A stretch of 64,000 nt of DNA from positions 4,540,171-4,604,170 of the forward strand of contig BCKC01000002.1 in NCBI GenBank assembly GCA_001600455.1, in the 5' to 3' direction. The notes beneath the pieces were generated by a model. That model saw nothing but the letters and a program-made list of their open reading frames with translations. It was not told the origin of the DNA and did not search any database. Below, piece after piece: positions 54,965 to 64,000 of this stretch. The DNA comes from Endocalyx cinctus. Lineage: Eukaryota; Ascomycota; Sordariomycetes; Amphisphaeriales; Apiosporaceae. The position numbers were made by a program, and so were the translations under genes. How positions within the stretch are numbered: the first letter of the stretch is position 1; each line of letters begins with the position of its first letter.

Positions 54965-57900
54965 TTTCATTCAGCATTAATTATCATAATCAGAGAAGAG
55001 GGCGCGAAGGGGTTTTTCCTTCTTTCTTTCTTTCTTTTTTTTTTTTTTTTTTATATTTATTTCTTTTGTTCATTCGGATTAGCTTCATACGAGACGAGAT
55101 ACGACTCTTCTAACATCTTCACTCATTCATTCATTTTCTAGGGGTTGGGGGGTAGAAAAAACAAAAAATAAAGAACTTAGATAGATAGGATGCAGATATC
55201 AATATATCGAATATTAGAGGAGACAATACAGAGGTTACTTTCGTCCTGTATACGCCAAGTTGATGCTACGACTGCGATGGGGACTTGCCCCAGTCTACTG
55301 CTAAATCTAGGTATACATTTTATCTTGAAATAATTACTGTATACGACAAATACAGACTTGATCAATAATTCCCAATCCTAAGCATTATCTAATAAATATA
55401 TGGTAATAAAATAACGTCGATGATGGAGTATAGGCTCGTCATATACAAGGCTCTCTCGCCTCGGCCCTGGTGGGTTTTCGTAAACAAGGCTACCATAGAT
55501 CCATACAACGTCAATGGTTACTGAACGTGATAATTGGCATCGAAGGATATCCCTTACATCGAAAAAAACAACTCAGCAATAATGGGGCTTCGTCGTCTAG
55601 GGGAAAGCTGAACTTCAAAAAGGAGACGGAGTGGGTGTTGGTTGTCATGATTAACTCCACTCGCCGATCTGATCGACTATGAGTGGGAAAAAAAAAGCAA
55701 CACCGCCACCTTTGTTCGCCACAGCATGATGTAGGTAAGTTATGTAGTTTACTTTGAAGATTACCTTCGTTTCATGATCTTCATGCTTCTTTCTAGAAGA
55801 CATTAGATGAAAAATGGCATTTCTTTTTTTATTTCTAGATCAATTGAAGGTGTCACTAATATGCTAGGTTAATAATATAATAAAAATAGATACTCATTAA
55901 AATCAGAATAAATGAAGGCCCTCTTCTCTCAAACAAGACCAATTTAGGCCTCTAAATTTCGGTATATTTTAAAAGCCTCCCAAAAAAAAGGAGCTTTCAC
56001 GTTTAGTTCGGGAATTTTTACATGACGTCGTTGACAGGTAAGCGGGGCTAAGCTGCTAGTGAAATCGGCAATCTACGATTAAGATTATGCTGAAATTTGA
56101 TTTTTGAAACAAAGCTGTCCTGACGCTTGGCTGGCCTGGGTGTTAAGTTCTACATATTGTAATGTCCTAGTTTACGATTTACTATGTATATGGATCAAGG
56201 TTTTGTTTAATTGATCTGGATCGGTTGGATCAACACGCATTACGGCGATTTAATTGAGTCAAACTTGATTTTCTTTATTTACTCCTTTCTTTTTCTGTTC
56301 TTGTTACTACGGTACCTGAGTTTGATTACGTACAAGACACGTGTAAATAGCCAAGTCCTTGAGGTGAAGGGTTTATCGTTGTTTAGTTGATGGGCTCTGC
56401 TTTGTTGTCATATAGCATAGGGCGACTGGGCGTATATTACACTACTTTTTTGTTACTTGGCTGCCTGGTTAAACCTCGTTTATTGATATTATTATTATTT
56501 TGGCTTCCTGTTCTAAATATGACCATCATTCAAAAATAAATCTAATCGGTAAAATGTTATACAAACGAAAATTAAAGATAACCAACACAAGGCAGGATTC
56601 AGGATTTGATGATAATAGTGTAAGCCTTTTTGATCCGATAACGGGCGCCGCGATTGAAAATAACGAAAACGGATTATTCGCGACGCGTACTTCTGACGAA
56701 ATGTTACAGTGCATAGTGCCGAGATGACGAGACCTGGGGGAATTTGAGTGGGTGGATAGATGGATGGGAGGGATTGTGGTGGCTGTGGATCCCGTCAGCC
56801 TGCCTATTGTCAGGGCATCCATCCTCTTTCTCAGTTTTCGGTAGGTACTCAGTCCTGTATGTACTTTAGGTATTATTCCCAGGTTGAGCCCAGGTTTTTA
56901 CCCATGCTAAGGATCTCCCTAACGTGGACGGCCGGATAAACATCAAAACCCAACAGGACGGATCAAACGTCCTTGCTTCTGACTTTTAACGACGGCGAGG
57001 TAAATTTCGCATGAATGTTAATTAGATGGATCTAACATTTCTAACTATTGTGTGTGTGTGGAAGATGTCTCTAGTGTAAAAGTATAAGTTTTTGACTTGA
57101 CAATTAAGATTTTCAACGGTCGCCCTTCCGCGGCGCTTGTCGCGAAGACCGAGTTCCACAAGACCGACGATCTCGTCTCATCCTTGTCGTCTTTTTATGT
57201 TTGGATCTGTTATGCACACTAATAGGATAGCAATACCGAAAGAAGACCGTACAAAAAACCTATTCCACCGTTGAGATGTGAATATGGTGGGGGAATAGTC
57301 TTTCTCCAGTTATTTTTCTTATAAACGTCTAGACCGGCGGGACCGGGTGGATCGTTTTCTGGTCTATCTTGTATCTTTTCTTTATGCTTCACTTTAAAAT
57401 TCATATCGCCCAGGACAAAAAAAAAAAAAAAAAAAACTTTTTATCGGAATTCCGGCAATCCGTAAGAACTATGATTCATTATACATGTGTTCGTCATCGC
57501 CTTACCTCACCCATACATACATATCTCAGCGGGAATTCTGTCACATACAAAGATGACAACTCCGGCAGCTCTGCGTATTACTGGTCGTTACATCGCGGAA
57601 AACACGGGAGAAAGCGGAACCTGTTTTAAGTGGTCTTATTCGGAGGTGCACAGGCAACGATATGCGAACTGGACCGCGGTATTGTAATTCTAGTTAATAC
57701 ATTTTCTAATCCACGCGGAGCAGGATGTGTTTAATACATACGTACGTAGTGCAGTATGTCAGCAAAACGTCAGGCTAGATGTGCTTTGACGTTTCTACAC
57801 TAGTATGCAATTTGTCAAGCCTAGGCAGGGTAGGCTGAGAGAGACAAGAAAAAAAAATTGTTTCGCACATATGACTCTGATTATCAACGCCTTTTTTGTG

Positions 57901-60900
57901 TGTGAAGAACTGGGCCGCCTCCTTTTTTTTTTGACTCCTTTTTATCGCCCGATACCAAGATCGGGCGAGCATGGCTGCATGTTTTGCTTCTACTGACCGA
58001 CGAGAACGTTGAACATCTTACGGGCTTCCGGGTTCGGCTGGCGTACCCATATTCCTCGCCGCTTAGGTGGGTCAAATAATTACAAAGATTCCAAAGAAGT
58101 CGATCGATCCCTTGTATACGATCAGGTAGCGTATCTATATCTATATAGCCTAACTTTACGTATCAATGCTAGCTCTGAGGTCCCGTTCACACTAGTGGAA
58201 ACCGGTTATATTTTCATGCGATTCAGTCACCGCTCCCAAAATGTGCGTTTGCTAATGCCATATATGTACGCTATATACATATATGCATACATTTTATGTA
58301 TGTTTGTATGTAGTGTACGTGGGTGATGGTTCTCTGTGCGGAATAAGGAACCGACTGTTTTCGTTTGGATGAAAGAGGAAAACCAAGCCAATATTAATCC
58401 CGGTCTGCCGAAAACAAAAAGTCTTGCAGGTTGCATAACAACTTTACAACTACGACCCTACCCAGGCAGCCAGGCCTACCCTAATTAAAAAAAAAAAAAA
58501 AAAAAAAAGAAGAGAGAGGGTTAACTGCAGGCGCCTGTCGGCTGGGTTTGGGATGCCGGGCGCGGCTGTTCCATACCTTTTACGGCATATCGCGTTGGCG
58601 TTGAACATGCATTAGATCCTGAGATGCTGCTCACATGATTGGACTACCATGTTAACAACATTGTTCATAAATCCCTGCACGTACATGCTGTATCTGCTCT
58701 CCGCGTCGATATGTATGAGCCATGGGATCAGAAATTCGAACTACGTAACGGAGTGCTAAGTTTTAGGTAGCCCGAAAGAAAGTAAAATGGGCTGCGGTAA
58801 TTCTCCAACCCCTTGACAATAAAAAAAAAAGGAAATAATTAATAGAAGAAACTAGAATAAAAGGAAAGAAAACGAAACTGAAGGAATTGCAACTTGTTTT
58901 TCCTCTTTCTCAGATACACTTGGACATTATCATAAAACGCATGTTTTGTATTAATACATCTTGAATGATTGATTGTTTGTTTTATGTCAATTGCACGGAC
59001 TGAAAAAGTTTTACGAATGTTTCCTCGGCGCGGAGAATTATTGAACAATGAAGATGTATTATATTTTTTTTTCTTGGCTCGCGCTTGGTAGAAACAGCTC
59101 TAGCTCTAGCTCCAGCTTCAGGGATAAGGCTTCTAGGCACGACTGGCACCTTGTTTTGAGAAATGGAACGAGGGGGGAAGACGAGTAAAAAGATGACGAT
59201 ATAGCAGTGGATAACTGAATAGCTGGATAACTATCTTCAACCCCTGTATTTTCGATGTTGGCAAGCTTGGTACATGCATACATATGGACTTATATGGATG
59301 TAAGTATATATTCGCATCGTACGGTTACCGTAGGAAACGATGCTAGATAATGATTGATTAGGAAAGCGTAAGAGCTAACTTTTTTATATTTAAATTGATT
59401 TATTATATTGGAAGGGCTAGAACGTGTTAGAACTTGTTAGATTCTCTCGTCTTTCAATACCAACCTGCACTATAATAGAATAGATGAAATACGCAGACTC
59501 AAAATAGTGTACTATATAAGGATGAAATACTAAGAATTAATAGCTACCAGAAGTACATTTTATCTAATCTACATTTTACCTAATCCACCGTGTACTAACC
59601 TAAGATATAGCCCTGGAGCATAACTTTGTACAATACAGGGTAGTTCATTGACTTTAGTGGAACACGGTCTTCTAAACCTATAATACTTTCGTATTTGAAC
59701 AGGGTAGAATGTATAATACATCATAGGTAGATCATGAGGGCAGCCAATGTTTTTTTTTTTCTTCTTTGCATCATACTTGGTCACCGCCTCATCAATACCG
59801 AAAGCATCATAATTATCACTCAATTCAGTATTGTATTTTGATATCAATATTTTGAATTTTGAATTCTTTTTATCACTCAGTAATAATTCTTTTTTATCCA
59901 TTACTACTTAGCTAAGGAATAATCAACACGATTAAGAACCAGAGAAATAAATAGAAAAAGGGTTAAAAAAAAAAAAAGAAGATCCGAACAATCTTATAAA
60001 CCAACCTAATCTATATTTATTGCCTACCTAAGGAATTATTGAAACAAGCGACGCGAAAGGAAATACAAAAGTGCCATTTTCTTGGTGTTATACCTAGTAA
60101 ATTTTGGTCATCAGTCATCCGTCATCTCACCACCTCTTTTTTATTTTGCTACCTCACCTACTTTTTTGCTTTTTCTCTCATTTGCCCCAAAATCCCTCTA
60201 CTTGTATTAAACTTATACTACGTACACCTATACTAGTATTATTGACTTTACTTACCGCCAAGGTGTTTGGGAGTCATTATCATTAACCAGACCTAGACTG
60301 CTAGGTACCTTGGGTATTTGTAGGTATTAACCATTTCCCCCAATCATTTTTCGTCTCGTCAATTACTTTCGTCCTCGAGACTCTGTCAAACCGTCCCGTC
60401 AGCCCGTCCCCTTTGAAGATCTGCTGACACCTTTTTTTTTTTCTTTCCCCCATCCCCCCTAAATCACCTTAGCCGCATAATAGCGATACCGGCATTTCCA
60501 CTCATCTTCACTCATTCTTTTTTTTTTTTTTTTTTTTTGTTTCCTCTCCAAGCGCATACTCCTTCACATTTCCCCGGAAGTACCCATTTTTGGTTCGGGT
60601 CTGCAAACGAACGGGGTACTACAATATACATCCATACATAATACATATCACATACTTTTTTAGCATATGCCCTATACTTGCTTATATCAACTGACTGATA
60701 CTTGAGACAAGTCAATTTCTCGCTTGGGTACACACCAATTTAGAGAAGACAACTCCACAATCATCTCAGAGCCGGGGTGTTTCCCTACAACAGCCGCGCC
60801 TTTTTTTTGACTTGCTTCTACTTTTGTTTGATGAAAGAAAATAAAAAAAAAGTAGTGGCACAAGTCCCCACCCGGCCTTCTTCGCTGTTCCACCTCTGAT

Positions 60901-61570
60901 CACGACTCGTGCTTCCTCCGGTAATAATGACCTTGTTGTGATTACCTAGCTACTACCTTAGTTCTTTGTCTTGCTTTAAACCCTCATTTATACAAGTTTC
61001 AGTAGGTTGCTTAACTTTTCTTTTTTTGTACCTTACCTAATTTAATCTTCCTGAAGTTACCCACTGTACTTCCCGCGCAATTATTACCCCCTCTAAGCAG
61101 ATACATACCACACCATGCCATCCCGTACCTATCCACATGTCCTACTCCACCGCTCCCTTGTTCCTTTCATGTGAACCTACTTATTAGTTCGGACCCTTCT
61201 TTATTTACTTTTATGCTCGCCCTGTCCGGCTCTTTGTCAAGCTACCCTTACCTAAACTCCTACCTTCTTCACTTAAGATGCTTATTTGTCTTCGGACTTG
61301 CCAACGCATAAGGTGTCGACGTTGTTATTGTTGATGCGTTGGTGCCGGTCCGTCGAAAAAGAAAAACGAGGCTTATGACGTTTAGTTAGTTGGGGTTTAG
61401 CTTGCATCTAGTCTCGTACCGCTCCCCTACCTACTGTACCTCGTTTACTACTTGATATAAGGCACCTCCCAACCTAGTTGTCGACTCACTATTTTCTTTT
61501 TTTTATCCTTCTCCATCATTTTCTAGCGAAGACAGGTTTACGTTAGAGTTGCAATCCCTAATTGACCAAC
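54965..61570. other. 6.6-kb spacer with many A/T runs; probable long promoter/leader of the arrestin gene
   Basis: No gene recognised on either strand; ATG ORFs are short and featureless. Homopolymers include T18 (55035-55052), A20 (57417-57436), A22 (58487-58508) and T21 (60518-60538). From about 60,100 to 61,560 the plus strand becomes pyrimidine-rich (many CTT/CCTT words), as is common in long fungal promoters and 5' leaders, and it ends directly at the arrestin start codon. Confidence 0.55.
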
Positions 61571-64000
61571 ATGGCAGACTTGAACAGTCCCACCCAATTC
61601 TCTCACCTGCAGGCCGGGAGTGTATACTACAGACCTCGCCAAGAGCAACGGCTGGCTAGTCAATCGCCGCAGCTTCCGACTCCCAATATTCGACCTCGAA
61701 GACGTCAGCCGCAACATATACATATATTATCTTTTCCTTCCGGTGTTGTGCCCCCCGAGCCCAAAGCCATCACCCTAAAACCGAAGAAACCTACCAAACC
61801 AACGAGGGGAGAAAACCAGAAAGAGGGACGCAGGGCAGATCAACGTCAAAGCACCGATTCTTCTCGTACCGTCTTTGAGAAGGTTCTCAACTCTTTCAAA
61901 GCTCATCTCCCTCAGCAGCCGACCGCCGAGGCTTCTACGTCTACCGCAGCCGTTGGTCTTGACTCCTCCAGACCGTGTACATCGCTGGATCAGGGGAGCA
62001 GACCCGGTTCTATGATAGCACCTCCCTCGTTTTCCGCCGCGTCTTCGTCTGGGTCTTCCACCATGGCCGACACACGGCAGGCACCTATGCTGACTACCGC
62101 ATTACAAAATTCGCATAGAAATAACATCTTATCAGCACGATCCCCCAAGTCTATAATGAGCTCGGCTGTTACCGAGCTTCCCAAGCCAGTCGCCACCGGA
62201 AGTGGAGTGTCTTGTTCCATAATATTGTCGGAACCGAATATCTTTTTAACCGGATTTGACCACGATGGACATTCGCGACAGGGATCTGGCAATTCTACGT
62301 CTCTCCTACGAGGTACACTGCAGTTAAATGTTACCAAGAACGTGAAGTTAAAGTCGGTCACTCTAAAATTACATGGCAAAGCGAGGACGGAATGGCCCGA
62401 GGGAATCCCGCCCTTGAAGGTGGAGCAGTCGGAGGAAACTTCGTTGAGAACGCAGGTTTTGACTTTCTTCCACGCTATGCATGAAAGCTGGGAGACCGAA
62501 TACGGTAACCAATGTTCCTTTACTTTACGAAATAACCAGGATGGTCAGGGTAGCCCAGCCGAATCGACGGTTACCTCGACGAGAAACAACAGATTGGCAG
62601 CTCCCTCGTCTCGCGAGCACAAGCGGCTGTCTTTGCAATCTGTACCCTCCCGTAGTTATGGCAAGGGTGACTTCCCCACTGCCAGTGTGAGTGCCGTCCC
62701 AGCACCAAAGACGTATAAAGTGTTCTACCCAGGATTGTACGAATACTCATTTGAGTTGCCTATTGACCACCACCAACTGGAGACCACGAAGTTGCAGTTT
62801 GGATCGGTAAAATGGGAGCTCGAGACAATCGTCGAGCGTGCTGGCGCTTTTAAGCCGAATCTTCACGGGACTAAGGAAGTTCGCATTGTACGAGTTCCGG
62901 ACCAACTCTCGCTGGAGATGACGGAGCCAATCTCGATCAGTAGGCGATGGGAGGATCAACTTCACTATGATATCGTAATATCCGGGAAGTCGTTTCCTCT
63001 TGGGACTAAGATTCCTATTGCTTTCAAGCTTACGCCGTTGGCGAAGGTACAAGTTCACAAGGTGAAAATCTTCGTTTCGGAAAATATTGAGTACTGGACC
63101 AATGACAGGAGGGTCACTCGAAAAGATCCCGGCCGCAAGATCTTGTTATTGGAAAAGGTAGCGGGGAAACCCCTTGACCCTCGTTACGAGGCATCCGACG
63201 TGAGGGTTTTGAGTGGAGGCGAGCTCTCGCCCGAGGAAAGGCGCGACGCGAGAGCAATGGCAGAAAAGCGTAGAAGCATGGAGGCCTCGCGCACCGGTGT
63301 TCCGCCTAAGCCGCTACCTGAATCTGCGGATAACTTGTTAGGCGACTTGGACCTGGGATTGGAGTCGTTCTGGGGATCAACTGAAATGGAAATGAATGTC
63401 CAACTTCCAACCTGCGAGCAAATCGCGAAGGATAAAGCCGTACGCTTACATCCGGACTGCAGCTGGAAGAACATCAACGTTTACCATTGGATCAAGGTAT
63501 GTTCACAGATCATGATACGGTTTTTAAAATTTTGAAGAATGTCCTGCTAACGAAACGAATTAGATCGTCATGCGCATTTCGCGTCTCGACCCCGATGATC
63601 CATCTGGCAAGCGTAGAAGACATTTCGAGATCAGCATCGACTCTCCATTCACAATTCTGGACTGTCGCGCTACCCAAGCCAACATCGCGCTACCCCAGTA
63701 CTCCGGCGCCGAGGTACCCATGTACCGGCAACACACGAAATGCGGTTGCGCCGACTCCGAAATCCTCGCTACCAACCCCAGTCCCTCGTCAAGTACGGGT
63801 ACCATCCCTTCTGTAGAGCCGACTCCCGGTAGTGTCAACCGAGTCGACTCACTGGGCCTCGCAGTGCCGCAAGTTGCCCATGTACAAACACATTCGGGTC
63901 CCGGCACTCAGGCTGTTCAGAGGCAATCCGTCGCGCCGGCACAACCCCGGCCCATGCATCTCATGCGGTACCCCAGTTTCAATCCCCCAGCCTTCGACGA
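61571..64000 (+). CDS. Alpha-arrestin, CreD/ART (Rod1-like) type, partial, C-terminus beyond the right edge
   Basis: Adaptor that, in Aspergillus and yeast relatives, brings a HECT (Rsp5/HulA-type) ubiquitin ligase to plasma-membrane transporters. Exon 1 is 61571-63496 and exon 2 starts at 63564, with a 67-bp intron; about 787 residues are visible. The ATG at 61571 (CAACATGG) is preferred over an upstream TTG. Residues 1-205 are a long, Ser/Pro-rich, probably disordered extension. The arrestin N domain begins at CSIILSEPNIFLTGF (about 214) and includes KSVTLKLHGKARTEWPEGIP and LTFFHAMHESWETEYGNQCS. The C domain spans about 465-690 (SGKSFPLGTKIPIAFKLTPL, VKIFVSENIEYW, HFEISIDSPFTILDCR). PY-type ligase motifs expected further downstream are outside the window; LPQY is present. 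The upstream spacer is very long. Confidence 0.9.

Overview
The window reads as nuclear DNA of a filamentous ascomycete (Pezizomycotina; a Sordariomycete such as a member of Xylariales is plausible, but this is a weak inference). The reasons are short GT-AG introns of about 50-170 bp, HET-domain and PTH11-type proteins that are typical of this group, a fungal DUF8035 protein, and long AT-rich spacers with many A/T homopolymers. I rebuilt exons by hand. In every multi-exon gene the reading frame stays open across all junctions. Fifteen protein genes are supported; the first and the last run off the window.

Left part, about 1-28 kb: accessory-type content. A short-chain dehydrogenase (SDR, partial) and a complete aldehyde dehydrogenase (ALDH) are transcribed divergently. 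They are followed by a HET-domain protein, a class II-type O-methyltransferase, a PTH11-like seven-helix protein, a second HET-domain protein, a PEBP-family protein, a large fungal-specific membrane protein and a second PTH11-like protein. The spacers are long, AT-rich and poor in coding sequence. They hold a roughly 580-bp foldback element, a cluster of three hairpins, and what look like decayed coding fragments near 15-16 kb and 28.4-28.8 kb. SDR, ALDH and OMT could belong to a small metabolic pathway, but no PKS, NRPS or terpene backbone enzyme is in the window.

Right part, about 29.5-64 kb: conserved housekeeping content. In order it holds an RS-rich single-pass membrane protein, a four-BRCT Dpb11/Rad4(Cut5)-like replication-checkpoint protein, a DUF8035 protein with an RD/RE-rich tail, a Utp8-like ribosome-biogenesis protein, an Elg1/ATAD5-like PCNA unloader, a SnoaL-like protein, and the start of a CreD/ART-type alpha-arrestin. 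Utp8-like and Elg1-like share a 666-bp divergent promoter. The promoters of the two replication genes (Dpb11-like and Elg1-like) share the 10-mer TACGCGACTT, each with a second ACGCGC nearby. That fits an MBF/MCB-type cell-cycle input and is the most specific regulatory lead in the window.

No tRNA, rRNA, CRISPR array or intact transposase was recognised. I saw no clear undescribed multi-gene system. The most interesting leads are the shared ACGCG promoter elements, the foldback and hairpin elements in the accessory half, and two introns whose lengths are multiples of three and whose retention would give altered or truncated proteins.
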